From Promethearchaeota archaeon (GTDB lineage: Archaea; Asgardarchaeota; Lokiarchaeia; Sigyniarchaeales; SOKP01): a DNA stretch of 64,000 nt. Under the pieces are notes generated by a model. It saw only the letters and a list, made by a program, of their open reading frames with translations. It had not been told where the DNA came from and did no database searches. Location: positions 1 through 64,000 of the forward strand of contig JAEOUA010000001.1 of the NCBI GenBank assembly GCA_016839555.1, written 5' to 3'. Numbering within the stretch: the stretch's first letter is position 1; each line of letters opens with the position of its first letter. A program made the position numbers and the translations under genes. Shown in pieces: positions 54,335 to 63,420 of the stretch.

Positions 54335-56566
54335 TTAAAAGCTTGTTGAAAATATTTGCTCAACTAATTGATTCGCATCTTTAAAAGGTTTTAATTCGCC
54401 TCCCCAATCTTCTAAAGTCTCTTTATATTGTTCTTCAAATTGAGATACAAATTTTCTTAATTGAGTTCTAATTTCCGAAGTTTGATTCCCTTTTATGAAT
54501 AATGCTCCAAAAAGATGCTCTCCATACTCTATTAGAATCGTTATATCACCATGTTCTATAGTTTGTAAAAATTCAGTACTTTTTGTTGTTTCTTTAACAA
54601 ATGAGGTTATTGCGGAAAACATTCCCGAGATTAATCCGGGGTCTTGAGCGACATCTTCAGAAAATTTATAATCGAATGGTGTTCTCCCATCTTCATAGAT
54701 GATATAAAGCCCTTGTTTCTTTACTCTTTCAAAAGTGTAAGTAAACTCTGGTTTCCATAATTCAATTTTATTTCGATTATAGAGATATTTTAAATTTTCG
54801 TAAAGAGTTTCTGTATCTTGAATTGTCCTTTTTTTCAACTCATCCAGATAAATCTCTTCTTTTTCGATAATTTCTATTATATTTTGAATTTCAACCAATG
54901 GAGATTCAAAATCTTTTATAGTGATTTTTTCATCAATATTCACTAAATAATTAAGATCTTCGTTTTTGAACTCATTATAAGTGACGAAACTCCCTGTATC
55001 AATAAAAATTACCCTTTTAACTAATTTTTCATCTAAAGGGATATTTTTAATTTTAAATTGTCTCCCAAGATAGTAAATTAGTAAACTCCAGAAAATAATA
55101 TTAAAAATATTTCTTGTAAATATATAGGGTATTGCTAAGAAACCTAAAACTCCTGTTAAATTTGCTCTAAAAGAAGCTGTTCTTAGTGTAATAAAATCTA
55201 TACCATATAATGATATTACACTTGCTCTACCGGTGAACCAATATTCGTCTGCAGATAAAATATTAATTAGAGGCATTGAGCCGAAAAGAGGAACATTAGG
55301 AAGTAATAATGATGCAATGATAATTATACCTAAAAAACCAATCAAAGTGAGGGGGATGTTTTTAGCGTATTTAAAAGCATAAAAAAGAAAAATGATCATA
55401 ATAATTAGAGGCAAGAGAGTATTTACAATATTAAATAAAATAATTTCAACATCAAATCCCAAAGCATCATTTAAAGAAGGATTAGCATTAAAAAGTCCTA
55501 ACTCAATAATATCTTCTATATAATTTGAATCAGCAAAAATAGTATAGCTAAAAATGATACTTAAGCCCCAATAAATTCCAACCGCAAGCGCTCCGAAAAA
55601 TAGACCATTATAGAGCGGAGTTAAATTAGAACTTTTGGATTTAACCGTCTCTTTCCTTTTCTTCCACCAATCTATTAATTTAACTAATATAAGAATAGAA
55701 ATAGGTTCAAATACATCTAAGAAAAGAACAAAGATTATTGAGGCCATAATAAAATATGCAAAAAATGCAAAAATAACGTCAATCGAATCAAAATATTCAA
55801 CAATAAAGAGAAAAATAGAAATCACTGAAATAGGGAGTCCAACCATAAATACGCTTCTGAAATAGTCTTCCCTAACTTTCTCCCCGAAATAGCGTCCTTT
55901 TATCGCAATTTTGCTTGAATTTATCAGTTCAATACTAAAAATGAATATCGCTAAATATACAAACAAAATCTCTAAAAACCATCCTAAAGCGGTTTCTGCT
56001 GTTGTTAACGAAAAATTTTGAAGTCCTGATACTTTTAGAATTACTTGTAAGATATATAATGAGACAGGTAAAAGGACAATCATTAATTTTAAAATTTCTT
56101 TCTCTCTTTTCCAATCGGTTCTTAAAAACTCCTGTTTAATCAATTTTAACGGGCTTATATTATATTCATAGCTAATTTGCTTTAAGTTCTCTTGGAGCGA
56201 TCCTTCTGATTTTTTTAGATTATTTCTTACTATTATCATTGAAATAAAAGGTGCTAAAAAAAATATAAACGGAAGAGCGATAAAAGGATAAGATAAGAAG
56301 GAGGTAATTAATGTAGCGAAATGTGTAAAAATATAGGATAATCCAAGACTCTCTTGTCCTGGAGCAATTTCCAATCTATTTGGAGCTAAATTAAACTGGA
56401 ATATAACTGGGGCAACCCAATAAATGAGAAAAAAGATCGAAACACCCATAAAAAATCTAAGATAAAGCTTTCCAATTAATTTTTTTCTAATAAATATTAA
56501 TGGAATCGCAAATATTGCTAATGGGAGCACATTCAAAAAAATCGTAAGAAATACATTAGCAATCAT
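54335..56566 (-). CDS. Polytopic membrane protein with C-terminal longin-like domain
   Basis: A 743-residue protein. Roughly residues 1-495 contain about 12 hydrophobic helices. A soluble part of 250 residues follows, with a winged-helix-like EEIYLDELKKRTIQDTETLY. A longin-like domain makes up the final 128 residues (616-743: YIIYEDGRTPFDYKF, DPGLISGMFSAITSFV, DITILIEYGEHLFGALFIKG and a terminal amphipathic helix). The tail is of the kind seen on archaeal membrane receptors and presumably binds a small GTPase or roadblock partner. The membrane part is of no recognised transporter family. It lies between two metabolic genes with its own promoter; function unknown. Confidence 0.75.
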   Translation of the reverse strand: MIANVFLTIFLNVLPLAIFAIPLIFIRKKLIGKLYLRFFMGVSIFFLIYWVAPVIFQFNLAPNRLEIAPGQESLGLSYIFTHFATLITSFLSYPFIALPFIFFLAPFISMIIVRNNLKKSEGSLQENLKQISYEYNISPLKLIKQEFLRTDWKREKEILKLMIVLLPVSLYILQVILKVSGLQNFSLTTAETALGWFLEILFVYLAIFIFSIELINSSKIAIKGRYFGEKVREDYFRSVFMVGLPISVISIFLFIVEYFDSIDVIFAFFAYFIMASIIFVLFLDVFEPISILILVKLIDWWKKRKETVKSKSSNLTPLYNGLFFGALAVGIYWGLSIIFSYTIFADSNYIEDIIELGLFNANPSLNDALGFDVEIILFNIVNTLLPLIIMIIFLFYAFKYAKNIPLTLIGFLGIIIIASLLLPNVPLFGSMPLINILSADEYWFTGRASVISLYGIDFITLRTASFRANLTGVLGFLAIPYIFTRNIFNIIFWSLLIYYLGRQFKIKNIPLDEKLVKRVIFIDTGSFVTYNEFKNEDLNYLVNIDEKITIKDFESPLVEIQNIIEIIEKEEIYLDELKKRTIQDTETLYENLKYLYNRNKIELWKPEFTYTFERVKKQGLYIIYEDGRTPFDYKFSEDVAQDPGLISGMFSAITSFVKETTKSTEFLQTIEHGDITILIEYGEHLFGALFIKGNQTSEIRTQLRKFVSQFEEQYKETLEDWGGELKPFKDANQLVEQIFSTSF

Positions 56567-56672
56567 TGTTTTATTTCAAAATATAGTTTCTAAATTTTTA
56601 TTTAATTTAATAAGACTTTATTTAATAATTAAATTAAAATTCAAATATTTTAAATTTTATATTAATAAGAAA

Positions 56673-57761
56673 ATGAATAAGAAAATAGGAATTCTTATTG
56701 ATTACGATTTTGCTAATAAGCACATTCCTCCTTATCCCCATCCTGTGTTCTTCTCATATGAGAGCCCAAGAAGAATTAGGGCTATTTTAGAGTATTTTAA
56801 AAACATAAAGCTATTTGATAACAATAAAATTTGTAAATTAAATCCTAAATTAGTTGATGAATCGATTCTACATTTAGCTCATTCTCAATATTATATTGAT
56901 ACAATAAAACGATTATCCAAATTTGGAAGCAGTATGCTAAGTGAAGAAGTCTATATTACTCAAGATACATTCTTAATTGCTCAAAAAGCGGTTGGTGGGG
57001 TAATAGCTTCTCTTGAAAGTGTATTAAACCGGGAAGTTTCTCAATCGTTCGCATTAGTGCGCCCTCCCGGTCATCATGCTTTACGTGAACAATCCTCTGG
57101 ATTATGCATTTTTAATAATATAGCCACCTCAATTTATTATTTGCGTGAACGAATGGATTATACTAAAAAAATTGCGATAATAGATATTGATAATCATTTT
57201 GGAGATGGACTTGCAAGATATTTTTATGAAGATCCTAGTGTTCTATACTTTTCTGTACATGAATTCGATTTTCTAGAAGGAGATATAGGATTTATAACGG
57301 AACTGGGTGCTGGTGAAGGACTTGGAACTAATATCAACTTTCCGATTCCAATCAATACTACTGATCAGAATTTTATGGAATTTTCAGAGATTCTTACTCC
57401 TATTATAACTCAATATAGTCCAGATCTCATTATTATTGCTGCCGGTTTTGATATGTATTTCGCGGATCCAATCGGTAATTGCCTATTAACTAGCAAATCT
57501 TATTATGAATTTACTCGGTATATACTCAACTTATCTGAACAAATATGCGATGGTAAATTGGTCTTTGCTCTTGAAGGAGGATATTCCTTAATTGGATTGC
57601 CCGTCTGTGTGCATGCAGTACTTAGAGCTTTATTAAACGAGTCTTTCGTTCAACCCCAATTTGAACAGTTTGACTTTTCAGATAAATCTAAAAAGAGTGA
57701 ATTCCTGAAAATAAAAAAGTCATTAACAAAATTCTTACAAAAATATTGGAAATTAAAATAA
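56673..57761 (+). CDS. HDAC/AcuC-family deacetylase
   Basis: A 362-residue histone-deacetylase superfamily enzyme. The catalytic His pair lies in RPPGHHAL (His134, His135). The zinc ligands are Asp173 and His175 in DIDNHFGDG, plus Asp260 in AAGFDMYFADP. The catalytic Tyr304 is in LEGGYS. The His following the zinc-binding His in most family members is Phe (Phe176). Substrates may be acetyl-lysine proteins, acetylpolyamines or acetoin-related compounds; archaeal chromatin is a possible target. The gene is convergent with the profilin gene, 42 bp between the stops. No signal peptide. Confidence 0.9.
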   Translation: MNKKIGILIDYDFANKHIPPYPHPVFFSYESPRRIRAILEYFKNIKLFDNNKICKLNPKLVDESILHLAHSQYYIDTIKRLSKFGSSMLSEEVYITQDTFLIAQKAVGGVIASLESVLNREVSQSFALVRPPGHHALREQSSGLCIFNNIATSIYYLRERMDYTKKIAIIDIDNHFGDGLARYFYEDPSVLYFSVHEFDFLEGDIGFITELGAGEGLGTNINFPIPINTTDQNFMEFSEILTPIITQYSPDLIIIAAGFDMYFADPIGNCLLTSKSYYEFTRYILNLSEQICDGKLVFALEGGYSLIGLPVCVHAVLRALLNESFVQPQFEQFDFSDKSKKSEFLKIKKSLTKFLQKYWKLK

Positions 57762-57803
57762 TAAGAGTTTATTAAAGGAAATAAAAGAAAAAAGAATTGG
57801 AAA

Positions 57804-58205
57804 TTAAATAAACCCGCTGAATTTCTGAGCATAATTCTGAACTGTTAGGAGCGCATCACGAGGTCCTACTGCTGGATTAATATATGTTATTAATCCTCCA
57901 TTGCCTCCAACGGGAATAGGACAAAGAATTAAGTGTCCCTGGCCTTGTACATTGGTTGCAATCTTCCGCTCCTCTGTATTTTCTACAACCATATATTTAA
58001 CTCCTTGAATCTGAATACTGGTCATTCCTTTTTGCCCAAGCTCTAATTTAATTCGTATCAATTCATTTATCTGATTCAAATCATTTGAAATATCCCAGTT
58101 TTCGGTTTGGGAAATAAGGTTTCCATTTTGATCTACAACTGCTACTGCATATACATTTGAATCCTCTTCTAACAATTTACCTATTAGATCATTTACATCA
58201 GACAT
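57804..58205 (-). CDS. Profilin
   Basis: A 133-residue protein, the usual profilin length. Its second half follows the eukaryotic profilin plan: GQKGMTSIQIQGVKYMVVEN (about 57-76) corresponds to the yeast string LHIQGQKFMLL. GQGHLILCPIP, GGLITYINPAVGPRDALLT and QNYAQKFSGFI then match the strand and C-terminal helix that bind actin. The first half, VYAVAVVDQNGNLISQTENW, corresponds to the early strands. Asgard profilins are known to bind actin; in Lokiarchaeia, polyproline binding is reported weak or absent. A roadblock domain was considered but the C-terminal pattern is profilin-like. It is divergent from the FtsX/LolD pair. No Asgard actin gene is in the window. Confidence 0.82.
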   Translation of the reverse strand: MSDVNDLIGKLLEEDSNVYAVAVVDQNGNLISQTENWDISNDLNQINELIRIKLELGQKGMTSIQIQGVKYMVVENTEERKIATNVQGQGHLILCPIPVGGNGGLITYINPAVGPRDALLTVQNYAQKFSGFI

Positions 58206-58326
58206 TTTTCCAAAAAAATATTATATGCTTAGTTTTATATAAAATATATAATAAATTTAAATTTTAAATTAATTAGTATTTTTAACAATAATTATAATTA
58301 AAATATTTTACGGTGAAATATTATTC

Positions 58327-58869
58327 ATGGTTTTTGTAGGGTTAATGAAAAAGGGAGTTTTACTAGTTTTGAGAGAAAAAAGGACGTTTTTAATCTTTAC
58401 GGTGATATACTCTCTCTTAATATTTTTAACAAGTCTTTTCTTAGAATTCGCGTTTGGTGGGGAACTAGGGGATATAGCTCTTTATCTTGTGCTTATTTTT
58501 ATGGTAGCAAGTTTAATCTTGTCTTTGCTATATGCATGGTTATTAGTGAACCGAAATAAAAGAAATTGGGCTACACTTAAATGTATTGGTTATACAAATG
58601 GTAATGTAATCACAATGTTGGCGGGAATAATACTCTTTACGGCTTTATTAGGCTTTTTTGTGGTGCTGGAGATGTTATTCCATTATGCAGCTTTCTTTTC
58701 TTATGTGTTTCCAGATAATATTGCTGCTGATAATACATTAATTGGATTGCTTCCAGCCGTATTAACAAGTATTACTTTTTTGCTTGTCCAACTTGTTTCA
58801 ATAGCTCTTATTTATAGAAAAATTCTGAAAGTAAGACCAATCATAGCTTTAAAAAAAGTGGAGATGTAA
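58327..58869 (+). CDS. Minimal FtsX-like ABC permease
   Basis: A 180-residue membrane protein with four helices (about 22-42, 50-72, 92-118, 143-165). The C-terminal part NRNKRNWATLKCIGYTNGNV with LIYRKILKVRPIIALKKVEM is the FtsX-domain signature that couples to a LolD-type ATPase. It lacks the large extracytoplasmic domain that MacB/LolC/FtsX proteins carry after their first helix, so it is a minimal form. The following ATPase gene starts four bases after the stop. The pair could move lipids or lipoproteins or regulate cell-wall enzymes in bacteria; the archaeal target is unknown. Confidence 0.8.
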   Translation: MVFVGLMKKGVLLVLREKRTFLIFTVIYSLLIFLTSLFLEFAFGGELGDIALYLVLIFMVASLILSLLYAWLLVNRNKRNWATLKCIGYTNGNVITMLAGIILFTALLGFFVVLEMLFHYAAFFSYVFPDNIAADNTLIGLLPAVLTSITFLLVQLVSIALIYRKILKVRPIIALKKVEM

Positions 58870-58873
58870 AAAA

Positions 58874-59566
58874 ATGATAGTAGATATGGATGTTATGATT
58901 AAAGCAATAGATGTGAATAAGGAATATCGTCGAGCCGGAGCTATTATTCGAGCTTTAGCAGATATAAATCTTACTATCAAATCTGGGGAGTTTATTATCG
59001 TACAAGGTCCGACAGGATGCGGTAAATCAACCCTTCTCAATGTTCTTTCCGGATTAGATCTACCTGATAGTGGAAAGATTATTTTTGATGGGGAAAATAT
59101 AGCAAGAGCAACGGAAGACAGATTAGCACGATTAAGAAGAATGAAAATAGGATTTGTATTTCAAGATTTTAATTTAATTAGGACATTAACGGCTATAGAA
59201 AATGTAGAAAGTGTTTTATGGCCTACGGTATTACGTTCCTCTGAAATTGAAGATAGAGCAATTGCAGCACTTAGAGATGTCAATTTATTGGAGAGAAAAG
59301 AACATTATCCTGTACAACTAAGCGGCGGTGAAAAACAAAAATGCGGACTTGCTCGCGCAATTATCCACCGTCCACGGGTCATTTTAGCAGATGAACCAAC
59401 AGGAAATTTAGACCCTCAATCGGAGACTGAAATCATGGATTTGCTCAAAAAAATTAATAAAGACTCGGAAACCACCGTAATAGTGGTTACTCATCGAGAG
59501 AAGCTTGCATCTTACGGGGACAAAATAGTTCGGATGAAAGACGGAAGAATTATAAATGTAAAATAG
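58874..59566 (+). CDS. LolD/MacB-type ABC ATPase
   Basis: A 230-residue ATPase of the LolD/MacB class. Walker A is GPTGCGKSTLLN. The Q-loop GFVFQDFNLIRTLTAIENV is characteristic of this class. The signature is LSGGEKQKCGLARAI, Walker B VILADEPTGNLD and the H-loop VVVTHREK. It starts four bases after the FtsX-like gene stop, with gtggagatg serving both as that gene's end and as ribosome-binding sequence, so the two are one operon. An ATG four codons later is an alternative start. Confidence 0.95.
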   Translation: MIVDMDVMIKAIDVNKEYRRAGAIIRALADINLTIKSGEFIIVQGPTGCGKSTLLNVLSGLDLPDSGKIIFDGENIARATEDRLARLRRMKIGFVFQDFNLIRTLTAIENVESVLWPTVLRSSEIEDRAIAALRDVNLLERKEHYPVQLSGGEKQKCGLARAIIHRPRVILADEPTGNLDPQSETEIMDLLKKINKDSETTVIVVTHREKLASYGDKIVRMKDGRIINVK

Positions 59567-59715
59567 CCTTTTTTTTTATTATATTTATTATTATGATTTT
59601 TTATTTAAGTGAATGAATTCGTTTTGAACTAATATTAAATAAGATTATTATTATTATTTTTAATAAGAGAATCTTTTTATATAATTATTAAAATAAAACG
59701 CGAATTGGATGATAT

Positions 59716-60732
59716 ATGCCGCTTAAAGTTAAAAGTATATTCATAAGTAGATTAATAGTATTGATTACTCTAATTTTAATTCCTATAGCAACATTTACTA
59801 TCTTTATAAGTGTTGATTTTGAGTTATGGTTTTCAGAAAGTGCCACATTAGAATTCTGGATAATAAAAGTGCTCTGTCCAGTCATTTTTGCTGCTTCTTG
59901 GCTCTATTTTATGATTTTATTTAAAGATAGAATAGCTCTTACAATAGACTCAATGGAGCGTGTGACCTCTATTATACCCCTTCGTTTAAAAATATTTTAT
60001 GGATTGATTGCACTCGTTGTATTATTTATTTTCATCATCCCCCTTATTACAACATTTATTTCTATCATAAGTTTTATGTCTATTGCATGGATGGTTACTA
60101 CGAGGAAACATGAATTTGGAGCATCTGAGGGCTCCCCTTGGTATACAAAGGTGTTAATGATTCTCTTTGTGATAGTTCCGATCTTTTGTACAATTGCAAT
60201 CCTCCCCGAATATATTATTTTATCAAACTTTATTTCCGCAAGTATTTGGGAACCTCTTATTGAACATGTATATACATTTTCATATTGTCTGTGTACAGCT
60301 TTAGCAGTGGGCTCTCTCTTTTTCCTATTTGAGAATAAAGGTGTAAGTGAATATGAGCAAATATTGCAACATCCTGATGAGAAAAAGGGAAATAAGTATA
60401 TTAAATATGTCGAATTCATACTTTTTATATTTCTTTTAATATTAGCATATACTGGCTTCGAATTGATTGAATTCTTTTATGGAGCTGGGCTGGTAATAGT
60501 AGTATTTGTATCTATTATTAATTTTTTCTCTTCAAAACGAAAAACTGGGAAATTTGGAGGACATATTCTTGGTTATCTTTTGGCAGCAATATTTATGGGT
60601 TCTAATCTATTGATCTTTAATATTGAACTTGGAGCACTTTTTCAAATTATTAGTCTTGTGGTGCTTGCTGGCGTTTTTATCATTATTTTTATTATTACCT
60701 TTATTGTATTAGAGGAAGAGGACGAATTTTAA
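59716..60732 (+). CDS. Hypothetical polytopic membrane protein
   Basis: A 338-residue protein with about nine membrane helices and short loops. Helices begin at roughly 8, 46, 90, 115, 145, 180, 230, 253 and 290. The only longer loop has FENKGVSEYEQILQHPDEKK (about 205-224). The end is acidic (EEEDEF). It follows the FtsX/LolD pair by 149 bp on the same strand and might be part of the same system; the spacing and an intervening T-rich stretch argue for a separate transcript. No family recognised. Confidence 0.75.
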   Translation: MPLKVKSIFISRLIVLITLILIPIATFTIFISVDFELWFSESATLEFWIIKVLCPVIFAASWLYFMILFKDRIALTIDSMERVTSIIPLRLKIFYGLIALVVLFIFIIPLITTFISIISFMSIAWMVTTRKHEFGASEGSPWYTKVLMILFVIVPIFCTIAILPEYIILSNFISASIWEPLIEHVYTFSYCLCTALAVGSLFFLFENKGVSEYEQILQHPDEKKGNKYIKYVEFILFIFLLILAYTGFELIEFFYGAGLVIVVFVSIINFFSSKRKTGKFGGHILGYLLAAIFMGSNLLIFNIELGALFQIISLVVLAGVFIIIFIITFIVLEEEDEF

Positions 60733-61009
60733 CCCGCTTTCCTTCAATTTTTTTTTTCCTATTAATTATCTTATAATGGATTTACTTCTAATTCATATCA
60801 TAATATGATCTAAAATAAATTTTAAAGTTAGATTATTATTTTTTCAATTATTTTTTGATCATTATATTTAAAAATCATGATTTATGAGGATTTATTCAAT
60901 ATAAAAATCAGTCTCTTTATGATATAAATAGATAATGCTAATATAAGAAAGGGAAGTGGTGAATTCCCAAAAATTAAAAAATCTTTATATTTTAGCAAAC
61001 ATAACATAT

Positions 61010-61022
61010 AAAATATATATAC
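61010..61022 (+). promoter_or_regulatory. Probable TATA box of the acyl-CoA ligase gene
   Basis: aaaatatatatac lies 43 bp before the ATG at 61065, in an otherwise featureless 332-bp intergenic stretch (60733-61064) that holds no other supported gene. Confidence 0.45.
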
Positions 61023-61064
61023 AAAATTTGATATATTAAAAGTCTAATAAAGAGTGAATTCACA

Positions 61065-62867
61065 ATGCCTATAAAAAAAGATGATGATTATCAAGTAAAT
61101 GAAAATAAACGTTGGTTCAAAAAATGGTGGCCAGAGAACGTTCCGCATAATATTAAATTCGAGGAAAAAACTATTAATGAACTTCTTGATGAACAAGTGG
61201 GGAAATATGGAGATCAGAACTTTCTGTGGTTCCTGGAAACCTGGGTGACTTATAAGCAATTTCATGATTATGTTAAAAAACTTGCTACTTCCCTCCACGC
61301 ATTAGGTGTTAGAAAAGGCGATGTGGTTGCGCTTCATCTTCCAAATTCGATTCAATATATCGTAAGCTATTTTGCTATTACAAGAATAGGAGCCATCGCG
61401 AGTGGAATAAATCCTACCTATCAACCGATGGAAATTCTTCATCAGCTCCATATTATTAAGCCTAAAATGCTTATTGTGTTAGATGCATTATATGAACCTT
61501 ATTTAAAGCCAATAATAGACAAAGCAAACATAGAAATCCTTGCCTATACGAATGTAGCAGATTTAGCTCATGGATTAGGTTTTAAAAGAGTCTTAGGAAA
61601 ACTTCTTGGAAAAATACCCAAAGGTAAGGTGGATTATCCAGGAGCAATTAAATTTATGGATCTTTTTGATACAGAACCTAAGGTTCCAAAAGTAGAGATA
61701 GACGTGAAAACCCATCCAGTAACCTATATCATGACAGGAGGTACTACTGGTTTACCAAAAGCAGCAGTATTAACCCATTTCAATGCGGTTTCTAATGCTA
61801 TTCAATGCAAGTATTGGTTAGGGGGAGAACAACCAGGTCTAGGAAGTGTGGGAGTGTTACCCCTCTTTCACAGTTTTGCTCATACTGTTGTTATGAATAC
61901 TACACTAGCTTTTGGAGGATGGATTATGTTGTTTCCGAGACCTCCAAGCACGGAAGAATTATTAGAGACGATTGAAGAACTACCTTCCCCTCAAGGATTA
62001 GTTTATGCTGGGGCAGAAATTTTATTCAAACGATTAGCCGAGTTTGAAGATATAAAGGATTTTCCTGGTGTGATGGGGAAGCTTAAATTATGTGTATCTG
62101 GAGCAGGACCACTTCATAGACCTGTAAGAGACGCATTCGTTCAAAATACAGGTGGCAGAATTGTTGAAGGATATGGATTAACAGAATCAACACCAGTCGT
62201 GAGTGCAGGAAATTTATTCGGAGAGAGTCCTATTGGAGTTATTGGAATGCCTTTTCCAGGAACTGAATGGGGTATTTGGCCCGCAGATGATTTTGATAAG
62301 GGACCACTTTGCTTAGGAGATCCTGATGATACAAAATTTGGTGAGGAAAATACCGGAGAACTCTGTGTTCATGGCCCACAAGTTATGCTGGAGTATTTAG
62401 ATAAACCAAACGCTACTGCTGAAATTATTAGGGAATATGATGGAAAATTATGGTTATTAACTGGAGATATTGGATTTATGAATGAAGATGGAACCGTTGA
62501 ACTCAGAGATCGAAAGAAGCAACTCATAAAGTATAAAGGATATAGCGTGTATCCGAAGGAAGTGGAAGAATTACTCATGAAAAACGAGGGGATTTCAGAA
62601 GCAGCTGTTGCTGGTATTCCACATGAAGAATTTGGTGAAGCTGTAAAAGCGTGGGTTGAATTAACAGAAGGATCAACCTTAACGGTAGAGGATATCAAAG
62701 AGTGGTGCACTGCTAATATGACGCATTATAAACGTCCATATTACGTTGAAATCATAAGCGAAGTTCCTAAAAACCTGATTGGAAAGGTTCAAAGGAGGAT
62801 TCTTCAGGTAAACGATCCCCTCTACAAGAAAGTGCATGGGGAGCCACAAGAACAAGATAAAGTATAA
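61065..62867 (+). CDS. AMP-forming acyl-CoA synthetase (long-chain fatty-acid-CoA ligase type)
   Basis: A 600-residue adenylate-forming enzyme. The AMP-binding P-loop is YIMTGGTTGLPKAAVLTH (about 223-240). The A5 motif is GYGLTESTP, A7 WLLTGDIGFMNEDG, A8 DRKKQLIKYKGYSVYPKEVE and A10 PKNLIGKVQRR, with the catalytic Lys. These are all the motifs of fatty-acyl-CoA ligases, which activate a carboxylic acid with ATP and CoA. The 60-residue front (KRWFKKWWPENVPHNIKFEE) is of the FadD-like type. Expected to be cytoplasmic or peripheral on the membrane. G+C is higher than in the neighbours. The exact acid substrate cannot be inferred. Confidence 0.95.
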   Translation: MPIKKDDDYQVNENKRWFKKWWPENVPHNIKFEEKTINELLDEQVGKYGDQNFLWFLETWVTYKQFHDYVKKLATSLHALGVRKGDVVALHLPNSIQYIVSYFAITRIGAIASGINPTYQPMEILHQLHIIKPKMLIVLDALYEPYLKPIIDKANIEILAYTNVADLAHGLGFKRVLGKLLGKIPKGKVDYPGAIKFMDLFDTEPKVPKVEIDVKTHPVTYIMTGGTTGLPKAAVLTHFNAVSNAIQCKYWLGGEQPGLGSVGVLPLFHSFAHTVVMNTTLAFGGWIMLFPRPPSTEELLETIEELPSPQGLVYAGAEILFKRLAEFEDIKDFPGVMGKLKLCVSGAGPLHRPVRDAFVQNTGGRIVEGYGLTESTPVVSAGNLFGESPIGVIGMPFPGTEWGIWPADDFDKGPLCLGDPDDTKFGEENTGELCVHGPQVMLEYLDKPNATAEIIREYDGKLWLLTGDIGFMNEDGTVELRDRKKQLIKYKGYSVYPKEVEELLMKNEGISEAAVAGIPHEEFGEAVKAWVELTEGSTLTVEDIKEWCTANMTHYKRPYYVEIISEVPKNLIGKVQRRILQVNDPLYKKVHGEPQEQDKV

Positions 62868-62964
62868 AAAAGTACAAAAATTATTAAGAATTCTTTTTTC
62901 TTTTATTCTTTTTATTTATTCAAAGTCTTTTTAAAAACCAGAGTTATTTATGAAATTGAAATTT

Positions 62965-63321
62965 TTAATTTTTCTCCTTTAATTTTTGTTCAGCTAATAA
63001 CTTTTCTTCTAATTTTTCGAGTTCGTCTAATTTTGAATTTACATAATCAGCAATATGTTTAATTATATCATTCGCCTTCTTATTTTGTGCAGCAATAAAA
63101 ATGTCACTCCAGATATCCCACCCAACGATGATTGAAAGATCCTCATATATTAACTCAACTAAGATACAATCTAAATTGAATGCTGGAAAATGTCCAGCTT
63201 TAAGTCCAAATTCTTTTTGAATCATTGTCGCTAAAGGAAATAGAATAATTGGATCTGCGTCTATTTCATATTCTAGTAATCCATTGGGATTTTCACGTAA
63301 AATTGATGTTATTTTTCGCAT
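62965..63321 (-). CDS. Hypothetical 118-residue protein
   Basis: A small soluble protein starting MRKITSILRENPNGLLEYEI. An alpha/beta body has FPLATMIQKEFGLKAGHFPA and LDCILVELIYEDLSIIVGWD, ending in a long Lys/Glu helix. Family not recognised; the pattern of strands and a terminal amphipathic helix would suit a small dimeric domain. It is convergent with the acyl-CoA ligase and divergent from the sulfatase, so it has its own promoter in the 100 bp to its right. Confidence 0.7.
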   Translation of the reverse strand: MRKITSILRENPNGLLEYEIDADPIILFPLATMIQKEFGLKAGHFPAFNLDCILVELIYEDLSIIVGWDIWSDIFIAAQNKKANDIIKHIADYVNSKLDELEKLEEKLLAEQKLKEKN

Positions 63322-63420
63322 AATTATTAATTATTTTTATATGATTACCAAATTTATAATTTTTTTATGGTTTTTATTTATTGACTTCACAATTTATTTT
63401 TAATATAAAAGATAGATGCT

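Noticed and set aside
57804..58205. Roadblock/LC7 domain as an alternative for the profilin
   Set aside because: Length fits both, but the IQG-x-K-Y/F-M, GGLI/IIA and C-terminal helix order follows profilin better.
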